From the NCBI GenBank assembly GCA_903900845.1, contig CAIUOU010000066.1:1-46272 (forward strand): DNA of 46,272 nt. The letters run 5' to 3'. The notes beneath the pieces were generated by a model, which worked only from the letters and a program-made list of their open reading frames with translations, ran no database searches and was not told where the DNA came from. Of the stretch, positions 17,084 to 25,454 are shown piece by piece (the first letter of the stretch is position 1; the number at the start of each line of letters is the position of its first letter). A program made the translations under genes and the position numbers. The DNA comes from an uncultured Opitutia bacterium. Lineage in GTDB: Bacteria > Verrucomicrobiota > Verrucomicrobiia > Opitutales > Opitutaceae.

Positions 17084-17645
17084 GGGGTTTTGTTCGAAGG
17101 CAACTTTTCCGCCGCACTATGCCCGATGAGCGGGCTCCCTTGGCAAGGCCCTCGTTGGGCGTGATCCTCCCGACCTTACGGCTCGGTTGCCACCGGATCG
17201 TAATGCTCCCCGTAGTTGCCCCGCGAGGGGGCAACCACGAATCGACAAGAAGCGACCCAGCGCGGCGGAGCCGCAGCCAAAGGGTTCGACGAAGGAGCGA
17301 GCCCCAGGTCGTAACGCGCTCCCGACTCGCCCCGCGGGCGAGTAACCACGAATGGACACGGCAGGACACGAAAATGGAGGGCTCGGAGTAGCCGTGGCTG
17401 AAGCCGCGGACTTGGCGAAGACGGGGGCAACCGCCAAAGCTCGGTCCAAGGCGGTTTCGCCCGCCGACTCCTCCCTCGTAGGCCTCGCGAAGGAGGAAGG
17501 CGTTTCAGGAAAACGGCGGATTCTTCGCCGCGGACTCCCCTCAACCTGATGATGTCGTACTGCGGATCCGGTCGGCACTCTCAACCTGCCGCCACTTTCG
17601 CGTGTTTGGTGGTTACTCCTCCGCGCCGAGCCAGGATCTCCGACT
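17084..17645. other. 562-bp gap with hairpin repeats, no credible gene
   Basis: No credible gene is found between the PhoD-type gene and the amino-acid dehydrogenase. Frames of 120-155 codons are open on both strands here, but their translations are built from the repeat described at 17187-17362 and lack any protein character. The right part (17400-17640) shows nothing recognisable. Confidence 0.6.
17187..17362 (-). repeat. Two units of a hairpin repeat with varied stems
   Basis: Two related units lie about 110 bp apart. Each has, in order on the plus strand, a (g/a)(g/a)tcgtaa(t/c)g element, gctccc, a hairpin and ccacgaat(c/g)gaca. The hairpins have perfect 8-bp stems but different sequences: gttgcccc/ggggcaac at 17215-17235 and actcgccc/gggcgagt at 17325-17343. 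The flanks are conserved while both arms of the stem have changed together, as expected if the hairpin is what is maintained. Motifs of the type ccacgaatggacacg are, from memory, dispersed in Opitutaceae genomes. The natural orientation is unknown; minus is given because ATTCGTGGTT then leads the unit. Confidence 0.65.
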
Positions 17646-18908
17646 TCACGCGTAACGATCCGGATCCATCAGCCGCAGGTCGATCGAGGAAGGTTCGCCG
17701 GCGACGATCTCGGCGACCAGACGGCCGGTGATCGGGCCGAGGCTGAGGCCCATCATGGCGTGTCCCGTGGCGGCGATCAGATTAGGCGCGGCGCCGAAGC
17801 GCCCGAGGTAGGGCAAGCCATCCGGCGTGATGGGTCGGAGACCGCGCCACGGCTTGATCCCCGCGAAATCTTCCGGGGTGAAATCCGGAAAGTATCTTGG
17901 GACGGACTCGATGATGCCCTGCACGCGGTGCGGTTGGATTGTTTCGTCCAGTCCCACGACCTCCATGGTGCCACCGATGCGCAAGCTGCCGCCCATCGGG
18001 GTCACCGCGACGCGCGCCTCGGTGAAGATCGAGCAGAGATGCGGAAGCTGGCGCGGTTTGGGTAGCGTGAGGCTGTAGCCCTTTCCGGCCTGCATCGGCA
18101 GGCGGATGCCCAGGCCGCGCACCATTCCCGGCGACCAAGCCCCGCCGGCCAGCACGAATTCATCAGCTGCCACCTCTCCGCGCTTTGTTGTCGCCGCCGC
18201 GATCCGGTCACCGTCGTGGCGCCAGCCTGCAACCTCCGTGTCCCACAGAAACTTCACGCCGGCTGCTTCGAGTCGTGGCGTCAGGGACCCGATCAGCCGG
18301 GAGGGGTCGAGGTGCGCGTCCTTGGGGAAGTAGATCGAGCCGGCGACGCTCAGACGAACGCCCGGGTCGAGACGCGCCGTCGCCGCGGCGTCGAGCACCT
18401 CGGCGGGAACGCCGAGCCCACGCGCTTGCGCGGCAAACGCGCCCTCGTGATCGAGGGTGCTCGCCTCGCGGCAAAGCATCAGCAATCCGCGCGTCACGAG
18501 CCCGAAGTCCGGCAATTCCGCGGCGAGCGCGACATACAGCTCGCGGCTGGCGAGGTTGAGGTCGCGCAGTACTGGCGCGGCCCGAGCGACCTGCGCGGCC
18601 GTGCTGGCGCGCATGAAACGCCAGCCCCAGGCGGCCAAATCCGCGTCGAGCCGCGGCCGGATGTAAAACGGGCTCTTCGGATCGAACATCCACTTGAGCC
18701 CGAGCGCCACCATGCCCGGCGCGGCCAGCGGCACGAAGTGACTTGGCGTGATCATGCCCGCGTTGCCGAACGAGCATCCGTCCCGGTCCGACGGCGCGCG
18801 GTCGATGACGGTTACCGCATGGCCGCGCGCCCGCAGTTCGCGCGCGCAGCAAAGTCCGATGATGCCTGCGCCGCAGATGACGATGTGCCGGGTTTTCTCG
18901 CGGCTCAT
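17646..18908 (-). CDS. FAD-dependent D-amino-acid (D-hydroxyproline) dehydrogenase
   Basis: With the ATG at 18908 ([18 protein letters not shown]) the protein has 420 residues. A longer frame exists but runs antisense through the epimerase gene. The dinucleotide-binding motif GAGIIG is at 13-18, followed by the aspartate of VTVIDRAP. The C-terminal FAD contact [15 protein letters not shown] and the [16 protein letters not shown] stretch are those of DadA/DAO-type deaminating enzymes. Its start overlaps the stop of the 4-hydroxyproline epimerase gene by 4 bp. In hydroxyproline degradation an enzyme of this type oxidises cis-4-hydroxy-D-proline to the pyrroline carboxylate, so that role is inferred from the pairing. 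The following deaminase and semialdehyde dehydrogenase are not in the window. Confidence 0.85.
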   Translation of the reverse strand: MSREKTRHIVICGAGIIGLCCARELRARGHAVTVIDRAPSDRDGCSFGNAGMITPSHFVPLAAPGMVALGLKWMFDPKSPFYIRPRLDADLAAWGWRFMRASTAAQVARAAPVLRDLNLASRELYVALAAELPDFGLVTRGLLMLCREASTLDHEGAFAAQARGLGVPAEVLDAAATARLDPGVRLSVAGSIYFPKDAHLDPSRLIGSLTPRLEAAGVKFLWDTEVAGWRHDGDRIAAATTKRGEVAADEFVLAGGAWSPGMVRGLGIRLPMQAGKGYSLTLPKPRQLPHLCSIFTEARVAVTPMGGSLRIGGTMEVVGLDETIQPHRVQGIIESVPRYFPDFTPEDFAGIKPWRGLRPITPDGLPYLGRFGAAPNLIAATGHAMMGLSLGPITGRLVAEIVAGEPSSIDLRLMDPDRYA

Positions 18909-19837
18909 CCGCGGATACCCCAGCAGAGTAAATCCCGTTCGTCCAAAAGGAGCGTAGCCTCCGCCATGACGTGTGCGGTCCCAGTGATGGTGGGAGCGAC
19001 GATGCCTTGGGCGCGGTCCAACCAGCGGAAGCTGCCGGAGAACACGCTGCCGATCACGCTTTCCTGGCGCCACACGTCACCCTCCGCGAGTTTTCCGTCG
19101 GCCGCCAGGCACGCGAGCTTGGCGCTCGTGCCGGTGCCGCAGGGCGATCGATCCCACGCCTTTCCGGGGCAGAGCACGAACCCGCGGCTGTGGTTGCCCG
19201 GCTGGCCCGCAGGCCCGCACAACTTCACGTGGTCAACGTCGGGGAAGCCCTGCGCGTTGACCGCGCGGCGCACGCGCCAGGCGAAGTCGGTCAGCGTCTC
19301 CAGCCCGTCCGTCGCGATGCGGAAGGGGTGTTCCGAGACGAGGAAGAACCAATTGCCGCCCCAGGCCACGTCGCCGTGCACCGGACCGTGGCCGGGCACG
19401 TCGATCACGGCGTCATGCGCGGCGCGGTGGGAGGGGACGTTGTCAACCGAGACGCTGCCATCGGCGTGCAGCCGCGCCTCGATGGCGCCGACGGGTGTGT
19501 CGATGCGCAGGCGACCCGGTGACACGCGTCCGAGATGGGCGAGAGAGGCGACGAGGCCGATCGTCCCGTGGCCGCACATGCCGAGGGTGGAGACGTTATT
19601 GAAAAAAATAACTCCGAGTTCGCAGCCAGTCCGGTGCGGGGGCACGAGAAGCGCGCCCACCATCGGATCGGAGCCGCGCGGCTCGTTTACGATCGCGGAA
19701 CGGTAGGCGTCGAATTCGCCCCGGAGACGCGCTGCGCGGACATCGAGCGGTCCGCTTCCCAGGTCCGGACCGCCCTCCAGCACGAGGCGGGTGGGCTCGC
19801 CGCCAGTGTGGGAATCAAGCACGCGGATCCTCTTCAT
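18905..19837 (-). CDS. 4-hydroxyproline 2-epimerase (proline racemase family)
   Basis: The 310-residue protein begins [17 protein letters not shown], the usual opening of the proline racemase family. Both catalytic cysteines are present: Cys88 in [12 protein letters not shown] and Cys233 in [12 protein letters not shown]. The dehydratase subgroup has threonine in place of the second cysteine, so epimerase or racemase chemistry is expected. The enzyme would convert trans-4-hydroxy-L-proline to the cis-D form. Its stop overlaps the start of the D-amino-acid dehydrogenase gene (18905-18908), which favours hydroxyproline over proline as substrate. No signal peptide is seen. The operon start faces the tRNA-Arg gene 127 bp away. 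Confidence 0.9.
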   Translation of the reverse strand: MKRIRVLDSHTGGEPTRLVLEGGPDLGSGPLDVRAARLRGEFDAYRSAIVNEPRGSDPMVGALLVPPHRTGCELGVIFFNNVSTLGMCGHGTIGLVASLAHLGRVSPGRLRIDTPVGAIEARLHADGSVSVDNVPSHRAAHDAVIDVPGHGPVHGDVAWGGNWFFLVSEHPFRIATDGLETLTDFAWRVRRAVNAQGFPDVDHVKLCGPAGQPGNHSRGFVLCPGKAWDRSPCGTGTSAKLACLAADGKLAEGDVWRQESVIGSVFSGSFRWLDRAQGIVAPTITGTAHVMAEATLLLDERDLLCWGIRG

Positions 19838-19964
19838 GTGACGGGCAGCCTGGCCCCCGGGCCGTCGCGGGTCGAACGGAAAGCTCCCGCGAAGGTGTTG
19901 CCAGCGCCGTCGCGAGGCGCATCGTCCGGCAGGTCGACCGGCGCGGCGCGCCGGGCTGTCTCCC

Positions 19965-20041
19965 GCGGTGGTAGCTCAGGTGGATAGAGCAACGGTTTTC
20001 TAAACCGTCGGTCCCGGGTTCGAGTCCCGGCCACCGCGCCA
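19965..20041 (+). tRNA. tRNA-Arg (anticodon TCT)
   Basis: The cloverleaf folds fully. The acceptor stem is gcggtgg (19965-19971) with ccaccgc (20031-20037), the D arm is gctc/gagc, and the anticodon stem is acggt/accgt (19992-19996, 20004-20008). The anticodon loop tttctaa places TCT at 19999-20001. The T arm is ccggg/cccgg with loop ttcgagt. The discriminator base is G20038 and CCA is encoded at 20039-20041. It reads AGA codons, which should be rare in this GC-rich genome. Its 3' end is duplicated at 20504-20527, as when an integrative element has used the tRNA as its attachment site. Confidence 0.96.
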
Positions 20042-20078
20042 GGGAAGACCGCCCGCCATGGAGGGCTTCCTGATGGTG

Positions 20079-20227
20079 CGATCGGTGCCTCCCCCGCCAA
20101 ACGGGTGGGCAACGGCGCGTGGCGGGTTGTTCTCTTCGTCCCCATGGTCTCGTCGAATCTCGACTCCCGTCTCACCGCCGCCGTCGGCGCGACTGATCCG
20201 CTTGAATCAGGTAGCCCTGAACTTTGA
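20079..20227 (+). pseudogene. Truncated copy of the phosphosugar mutase leader and first codons
   Basis: The segment from 20079 matches the leader and start of the mutase gene at 22588-22700. Shared stretches include cgatc(g/a)gt, aaacgggt, ggcaacggc, gcgggttgtt and the ATG context. The ATG at 20144 opens MVSSNLDSRLTAAVGA, against MASSNLDPHIAAAVGA in the intact gene; by my count 39 of the first 48 coding bases agree. After that the similarity ends, and the frame stops at 20225-20227 after 27 codons. The fragment lies between the tRNA-Arg gene and the duplicated tRNA end, 2.5 kb before the intact gene. It may be the remains of a former paralogue cut by a recombination event; a conserved leader with its own function is the alternative. 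Confidence 0.6.
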
Positions 20228-20503
20228 GGAGGTGATCGAAGCCGTTCGGGAACTCGGCGCACCGGCCCTGTGGAAGGGTGAAATTGCGATCCGGCGGAAG
20301 CCCGGGAAAGGATCGCATGATGCGTGAATCCAAAATCCGACTACAGCCGATTTTTCGCGTTCATGATTTGCCACGGATTTTCCAGCAAGGGTGTTTTTGG
20401 CCCCCTTTTGGGCCGTTCCGTGTCATTCTTTTTCATGTTCTGACTCACTAACAATCAAAGCGAAAGCCCTGTCATTCAGGCTTTCCCGTTGTCAGGTCTG
20501 AGG

Positions 20504-20527
20504 GGGTTCGAGTCCCGGCCACCGCGC
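20504..20527 (+). repeat. Duplicated tRNA-Arg 3' end (candidate att site)
   Basis: These 24 bases are identical to 20016-20039, the T loop, T-stem 3' side, acceptor 3' side and discriminator of tRNA-Arg. The sequence before and after differs, and no other tRNA part is present. The direct-repeat spacing is 488 bp. This is the pattern left by tyrosine-integrase elements that enter a tRNA 3' end, here with nearly all of the element gone. Confidence 0.75.
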
Positions 20528-20547
20528 GAGGGGTGAAAAGGCCGGCA

Positions 20548-20581
20548 GGTGAAAGTCCCGTGGTGGAGCCTCGCTTTCACC
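20548..20581 (-). terminator. Possible terminator hairpin of the sulfatase gene
   Basis: An 8-bp stem (ggtgaaag/ctttcacc, loop 18 bases) lies 43 bp after the stop of the minus-strand sulfatase gene. No strong T tract follows on the minus strand, so intrinsic termination is uncertain. Confidence 0.3.
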
Positions 20582-20623
20582 GCGGATTTCCCGGCGCGTT
20601 TCCGGTGAGGCTGATCGGGCGCC

Positions 20624-22372
20624 TCAGCCGCCGGGTGACTGCTGCTTGCCCTTGCCGGCCTTCGGCGCCCCGTGAGGCGGGCCCCAGATCCAAGGGATGA
20701 CCTGCGCGCGGCGAGCCCAGTTTTCCCAGGCCGCGGCGAGGTCGCGCACCCGCGCGGGCTCTTGCGCGGCGAGGTCGTGGGTCTCGGTCCGGTCCGCCCC
20801 GATGTCGTAGAGCTCCCAAGGGCCGGTCGCACCCTTCGCGACCAGCTTCCAGCGGCCGTCGCGCACGGCCCGGTTCCCCTCGTGTTCCCAGAAGATCGGC
20901 TGTTTCCGGCCCAGGGCGCGCCCGGAGAACGCCGGAACCAAGCTAACGCCCTCGAGCGGGATGAGCCGCTCGCCGCGGTATTCGGCGGGATAAGGCGCGC
21001 CCGCGACGTCCAGCAGCGTCGCCATCAGGTCGATCAGGTGGGAAGGTTGGGGCTCGAGCGTGTTGCGGCGTGCGGCCGGTATGCCGGCGGGCCAGTGCGC
21101 GATGAGAGGGGAGGAAATGCCGCCCTCGTGGACCCAGTGCTTGTACTCGCGGAAGGGCGTGTTGCTCACGTTGGCCCAGGCCTCCCCGTAAGCTACGTAG
21201 GTATCACCCGCGCCGGGAAGGACCCCGTGGCCCTGGCGCACCGGGTAACCGTCGCGCGTCTGTTTAGGGATCATGTCGGGCTGCAGGTAATCCGCGGCCA
21301 GCCGGGGCAGGGAAGGCGTGGCGGCCCGTTCCCGCGGTCCCGGGTTCTGCCGGCCGCGGCCGAGAGTCTCCGCGCAGCCGCCGTTGTCCTGGAGGAAAAG
21401 CAGCAGGGTGTTCTCCCATTGACCGGTGCGGCGCAGTTCAGCCACGAGCCGACCCACGCCTTGGTCCAGGCAATCCAGCATCGCGGCGAAGACCTCCATG
21501 CAGCGGGTCTCAAACTCCTTGTCGGCCACGTCCGCCCAGGCGCCCCCGCGCTGCGGTGCGACCGTCCAGCGGGGGTCGAGCAGCCCGAGTTCGCGCATCC
21601 GCGCGACGCGCGCGGCGCGGATCGCGTCGTAGCCGGCGTCGTATCTGCCGCGGTACTTGGCGAGGTCGGCCGGCTTGGCGTGCATCGGCCAGTGCGGCGC
21701 GGTGTGGGCCACGTACATCAGGAACGGCCGGTCCGCGTGGTCACGTTTGTGCTCCGCGACGAAGCGCACCGCGTGGTCGCTGATCGCGTCGGTGTAGTAG
21801 AATGCCTCCGGGCGGTACTCCGGGTCGGCCTGGGGTGAGATGAGGGCGTTGTCGCGTACGAGGGAGTTGGGATCGAAGAAGCTGCCGGCGCCGTGGATCG
21901 TGCCGTAGAAGCGGTCGAAACCGCGCTGCAGGGGCCAGTTGTGGCGGTCGGCGTCGCCTTCCGGGCGCACCTTTTTGGTGACGTGCCATTTGCCGACCAT
22001 ATAAGTGCGATATCCGGCCGGCCGCACCGCCTCGGCTAGGGTGAGGGCCTGGCGGCTCAGGTCGCCGCGGTATCCAGCAAGGCCGCGGTCGTCCATCATG
22101 TGCCCGATGCCCGCCTGATGCGGGTACAGTCCGGTGAGGAGCGCGGCGCGCGTAGGGCAGCAGCGGGCGGTGTTGTAGAACTGGGTGAAGCGTACGCCGC
22201 CCCGGGCGAGGGCGTCCAAGTTAGGAGTGGCGATCTCCCCACCGTAGCAGCCGAGGTCGGAGTAGCCGCTATCGTCCGACATGATGACGATCACGTTGGG
22301 TGGCCGGGAGGCGGCGGCGCCGGCGAGCGCGGCCGTTGCGGCAAGGAGCAGGGGCAGTAGGAGGAACTTCAT
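20624..22372 (-). CDS. Arylsulfatase-type sulfatase, exported
   Basis: The 582-residue protein has a signal peptide (MKFLLLPLLLAATAALAGAAA) followed by RPPNVIVIMSDDSGYSDLGCYGGEI, the calcium-binding start of type I sulfatases. The signature C-C-P-T-R at residues 71-75 has Cys71 as the formylglycine precursor. TYMVGKWHV supplies the conserved lysine and histidine, and the VAHTAPHWPMHAKP segment and LLLFLQDNGGCAE provide further active-site residues. The overall form (HQAGIGHMMDD, FDRFYGTIHGAGSFF) is that of the large bacterial arylsulfatase group found in Planctomycetes and Verrucomicrobia. It probably desulfates a glycan in the periplasm. It stands alone, divergent from the mutase operon. The ATG is preceded by ttcccc. 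Confidence 0.93.
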   Translation of the reverse strand: MKFLLLPLLLAATAALAGAAASRPPNVIVIMSDDSGYSDLGCYGGEIATPNLDALARGGVRFTQFYNTARCCPTRAALLTGLYPHQAGIGHMMDDRGLAGYRGDLSRQALTLAEAVRPAGYRTYMVGKWHVTKKVRPEGDADRHNWPLQRGFDRFYGTIHGAGSFFDPNSLVRDNALISPQADPEYRPEAFYYTDAISDHAVRFVAEHKRDHADRPFLMYVAHTAPHWPMHAKPADLAKYRGRYDAGYDAIRAARVARMRELGLLDPRWTVAPQRGGAWADVADKEFETRCMEVFAAMLDCLDQGVGRLVAELRRTGQWENTLLLFLQDNGGCAETLGRGRQNPGPRERAATPSLPRLAADYLQPDMIPKQTRDGYPVRQGHGVLPGAGDTYVAYGEAWANVSNTPFREYKHWVHEGGISSPLIAHWPAGIPAARRNTLEPQPSHLIDLMATLLDVAGAPYPAEYRGERLIPLEGVSLVPAFSGRALGRKQPIFWEHEGNRAVRDGRWKLVAKGATGPWELYDIGADRTETHDLAAQEPARVRDLAAAWENWARRAQVIPWIWGPPHGAPKAGKGKQQSPGG

Positions 22373-22648
22373 GGGGAAGGGGCGTTGACGAAGATATCCC
22401 GACAGAAAGTCCGCCGCTCTTCCGAGTCCTGCTCCGCGACGGCGAATGCATGGACGCTAGACGTGGCGGTCGTGAAGCGAAGAGAGGTCCCTGCGGCCGT
22501 TTGCTGTCAAGCAGCGAGGCTTCGAGGTGATTCCGCCGAGTCGGATGGAACGAAGTCGTCTTCAGGTGGCCAGCCCGGTGACTTGGCCGATCAGTCGCCG
22601 CGGAAAACGGGTTGGCAACGGCAGGGCGCGGGTTGTTTCTTGGCGTCC

Positions 22649-24601
22649 ATGGCTTCGTCGAATCTCGATCCACATATCGCCGCCGCCGTTGGCGCGGGGC
22701 AGCTGCTGCCAGCCGCCGCGGAAAATATCCGCGCGTTTCTCGCGGCGGGGCTGCCTGCGTGGGCGGAGGAGAGCATCGGCGAGCTCGTCGGAGCCGGCGC
22801 TTGGGGCGAGTTGAACGACCGTTTTTACCGCTTCCTCGAATTCGGCACCGGTGGGATGCGCGGCCGCACCATCGGGGTGAACTCGACCGGCGCCGAGCGG
22901 GGTCCGGGCGGGGCTTCGCCGGCGCACGCGGCGGTCGGTAGCAACATGCTCAATGACTTCACACTGGTGCGCGCGGTCGTCGGGCTTTACCGGCACGCCG
23001 CGGCGCATCTCGCGGGCCGGGGTTTCAAGGGACGTCCGCGGCTCGTGATCGCGCATGACGTGCGGCACTTTTCGCGTCATTTCTCCGACCTCGCAGCCTC
23101 GACGTGGACGCGGCTCGGTGGCGAGGCGTTCATCTTCGACGGCCCGCGGCCGACGCCGCAGCTGAGCTTCTCGGTGCGCTGGCTGAAGGCCCACGCGGGC
23201 GTGGTCATCACCGCCAGCCACAACCCGCCCCACGACAACGGGTTCAAGGCCTACTTCGACGACGGCGCGCAGGTGGTGCCGCCGCACGACCGCGGCATTG
23301 TCGATCAGGTGAATCTGGTGCCGCTCGCCGAGACGGTCGGGTATCTGGCGCCGAGCCTCGAGGGCGTGACGACCCTCGGGCGCGACGCCGACGACGCCTA
23401 TCTCGCGGTGGCCGCGCAGGCGGTGCTCGATCCGAAGGTTTTCGCGGCGGCCGGCCTGAAGGTGGTGTTCACCAACATCCACGGCACGGGCGCGATCCAC
23501 TCGCTGCCACTGTTGCGCCGCGCGGGATGCGAAGTCACCGCCGTGCCGGAGCAGCTGGAGGGCGACGCTCGCTTTCCCACGGTGAAGTCTCCGAACCCAG
23601 AGAACGCCGAGGCGCTCGCGCGGGCGGTGGCGCTGGCGGAGAAGAACGGGGCGGACCTCGTGCTCGCGACCGATCCCGATTGCGACCGCATGGGCTGCGC
23701 GGTGCGAGGACGCGACGGGCGGATGGAGCTGCTCACGGGCAACCAGATCGGCGCGTTGCTGGCGGATTACCGGCTCACCAAGTACAAGGAACTCGGGTGG
23801 ATCCCGGCGGCCGGCTCGCCGCGGGCGGCGATCATCAAGACCTTTGTCACAACGCAGCTGCAGGACGCGGTCGGCCGCGGGCACGGCGTGAAGGTCATCA
23901 ACACGCTGACCGGCTTCAAATGGATCGCGGCGAAGATCCGCGGCTACGAGGACCGCCTGAAGGCCGCGCTCGGCCCTGGCTTCGACTATGAGGCGACGCC
24001 CTTCGCGGAGCGCGCGCGCCTGCTGCTGGAGCACAGCACATTCTACGTCTTCGGTTGCGAGGAGAGCTACGGGTACCTGCCCAACGACCTCGTGCGCGAC
24101 AAGGACGGCAACTCGGCCTGCGTGATGTTCGCCGAGCTATGCGCGTGGGTGAAATCGCGCGGCCTCACGGTCGCGGAGCACCTCGACCAGCTCTTCCTCA
24201 AGTACGGCTTCTACCTCGAGGGCGTGATCAACCTCTACTACGAGGGTGCGAGTGGCAACGCGCGCATTCGCCGCATCCTCGACTCGTACCGCAGCAGCCC
24301 GCCGCGGGCGTTCGGCGACGTGGCCGTGACGCGCTTCCAGGATTTCGGGCGCGAGCGCTTCGAGGACGCCGACGGCGAGGTTATCCCTTCGCAGGATCTT
24401 TATCTCGTCGCACTGGCGAACGGCTACTCGTTCGCCGCGCGTGGCAGCGGCACCGAGCCGAAGATGAAGTTCTACCTTTTCGCCAACGAGCAGGTCGCGA
24501 CCGCGGCCGAATTGCCCGCGGTTAAGGCCCGCGTGCGTCGGACGCTCGACCACCTGATCGCGCTGATCGAAGCCGACGCCAAGGCCCGGGCCGGCGCCTG
24601 A
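22649..24601 (+). CDS. Phosphosugar mutase (phosphoglucomutase/phosphomannomutase type)
   Basis: The start chosen is the ATG at 22649 (MASSNLDPHIAAAVGAG), giving 650 residues; the frame upstream of it is low-quality leader sequence. The alpha-D-phosphohexomutase features are complete. EFGTGGMRG lies near residue 64, and the phosphoserine loop TASHNPPHDNGFK has Ser190 as the phosphorylated residue. The magnesium loop is DPDCDRMG. GCEESYGYLPNDLVRDKDG recognises the sugar, and GTEPKMKFY binds the phosphate. The length and these segments fit the PGM2-like group (phosphoglucomutase/phosphopentomutase) better than PgmA. It leads a plus-strand run with an isomerase-like and a mutarotase gene. A partial copy of its leader is found at 20079. 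Confidence 0.93.
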   Translation: MASSNLDPHIAAAVGAGQLLPAAAENIRAFLAAGLPAWAEESIGELVGAGAWGELNDRFYRFLEFGTGGMRGRTIGVNSTGAERGPGGASPAHAAVGSNMLNDFTLVRAVVGLYRHAAAHLAGRGFKGRPRLVIAHDVRHFSRHFSDLAASTWTRLGGEAFIFDGPRPTPQLSFSVRWLKAHAGVVITASHNPPHDNGFKAYFDDGAQVVPPHDRGIVDQVNLVPLAETVGYLAPSLEGVTTLGRDADDAYLAVAAQAVLDPKVFAAAGLKVVFTNIHGTGAIHSLPLLRRAGCEVTAVPEQLEGDARFPTVKSPNPENAEALARAVALAEKNGADLVLATDPDCDRMGCAVRGRDGRMELLTGNQIGALLADYRLTKYKELGWIPAAGSPRAAIIKTFVTTQLQDAVGRGHGVKVINTLTGFKWIAAKIRGYEDRLKAALGPGFDYEATPFAERARLLLEHSTFYVFGCEESYGYLPNDLVRDKDGNSACVMFAELCAWVKSRGLTVAEHLDQLFLKYGFYLEGVINLYYEGASGNARIRRILDSYRSSPPRAFGDVAVTRFQDFGRERFEDADGEVIPSQDLYLVALANGYSFAARGSGTEPKMKFYLFANEQVATAAELPAVKARVRRTLDHLIALIEADAKARAGA

Positions 24602-24625
24602 GTCGGGCGGCGACCGAGTTTCCCG

Positions 24626-25444
24626 ATGAAGTCCGCCATCACCGTCACCCTCGTGCCGGAAACGCGCGCGGGGCCGTTTGTCTTTTCCGAGGGGCTGGCG
24701 GACGCCTTCGCGCGGGCGGCGGCATTGGGATTCGACGCGGTGGAGGTTTTCCCCTCGTCGGCGGCGGAAACCGATGGCGACGAGTTGGCGGCGCTGTGCG
24801 CGCAGCACGGACTGAAGGTCGCCGCGATCGGCACCGGGGCTGGCTGGGTTCGCCATCGCTTGCGCCTGACGGATCCCGACGCGGCGGTGCGGCGGCGTGC
24901 CGTGGAGTTTGTGGCCGCGGTGATCGACCTTGCGGCGCGGTTCGGGGCGCCGGCGATCATCGGTTCGATGCAAGGACGCGCCGACGCGCCGGTGACGCGC
25001 GCGCAGGCGCTGGGCTGGCTCCGCGAGGCGTTGGAGGAACTGGGGCCGAGGGCGCATGCGCGCGGGACCATCCTGCTCTATGAGTTTCTCAACCGCTACG
25101 AAACCAACCTCTGCGTGAACACGGCGGAGGCGGTCGACTTGGTCGACTCGGTGCGAGCGCCCGGCGTGCGGCTGCTCTGCGACCTGTTCCATATGAACAT
25201 CGAGGAGGCCGACATCGCCGCGGCGCTGCGCCATGCCGGGCCCCGCGTCGGGCACGTGCATTTCGCCGACTCGAACCGCCGCGCGGCAGGTTTGGGCCAT
25301 ACGGATTTCGCGCCGGTCGTCGCCGCGCTGCGTGAGATCGGCTACGCCGGCTACCTTTCGGCGGAGGTCTTCGCTTGGCCTGCCGCGCAGCAAGCGGCGG
25401 AGCAGACCATCGCGAGTTACCGCCGCGTGACGGCCGGTCCCTGA
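24626..25444 (+). CDS. Hydroxypyruvate isomerase-like TIM barrel
   Basis: The 272-residue protein is of the xylose-isomerase-like TIM-barrel family. Metal ligands can be placed at the Glu of ILLYEFLNRYE, the Asp of LLCDLFHMNIEE, the His of VGHVHFADSNR and the Glu of LSAEVFAWP, an arrangement shared by hydroxypyruvate isomerases, tagatose/ketose epimerases and inosose isomerases. HFADSNR is common in the ketose 3-epimerase side of the family. The substrate cannot be fixed. It lies 24 bp after the mutase gene and 10 bp before the mutarotase gene, so a shared role in handling a free or phosphorylated sugar is likely. No Shine-Dalgarno sequence precedes the ATG. Confidence 0.83.
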   Translation: MKSAITVTLVPETRAGPFVFSEGLADAFARAAALGFDAVEVFPSSAAETDGDELAALCAQHGLKVAAIGTGAGWVRHRLRLTDPDAAVRRRAVEFVAAVIDLAARFGAPAIIGSMQGRADAPVTRAQALGWLREALEELGPRAHARGTILLYEFLNRYETNLCVNTAEAVDLVDSVRAPGVRLLCDLFHMNIEEADIAAALRHAGPRVGHVHFADSNRRAAGLGHTDFAPVVAALREIGYAGYLSAEVFAWPAAQQAAEQTIASYRRVTAGP

Positions 25445-25454
25445 TTTTCCAACC

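Larger units (their letters stand above)
20042..20623. other. Intergenic segment bounded by tRNA-end duplication
   Basis: This segment holds a partial copy of the phosphosugar mutase leader (20079-20227), then a stretch from about 20328 to 20470 that is visibly richer in A and T than anything else in the window. A bulged hairpin gaaagcc/ggctttc lies at 20462-20485, and the tRNA-end copy at 20504-20527. A further 8-bp hairpin (aggtgaaag region, 20548-20581) lies after the sulfatase stop. No integrase frame or other gene is recognisable. Confidence 0.6.

Noticed and set aside
17117-17584. Open frames of 120-155 codons on both strands in the 17.1-17.6 kb gap
   Set aside because: Their translations follow the hairpin repeat and contain repeated pieces of it. 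There is no hydrophobic core or family motif.
20058-20327. Possible 89-residue gene on the plus strand after tRNA-Arg
   Set aside because: It overlaps the mutase-leader copy in a different frame, shows no family likeness and has no start signal. The end (FEEVIEAVRELGAPALWKGE) looks protein-like but is too short to support a call.
20341-20436. 31-codon minus-strand frame in the AT-rich stretch (MKKNDTERPKRGPK...)
   Set aside because: It is very short, with no family match or neighbour context. Lysine-rich translation is expected from AT-rich DNA.
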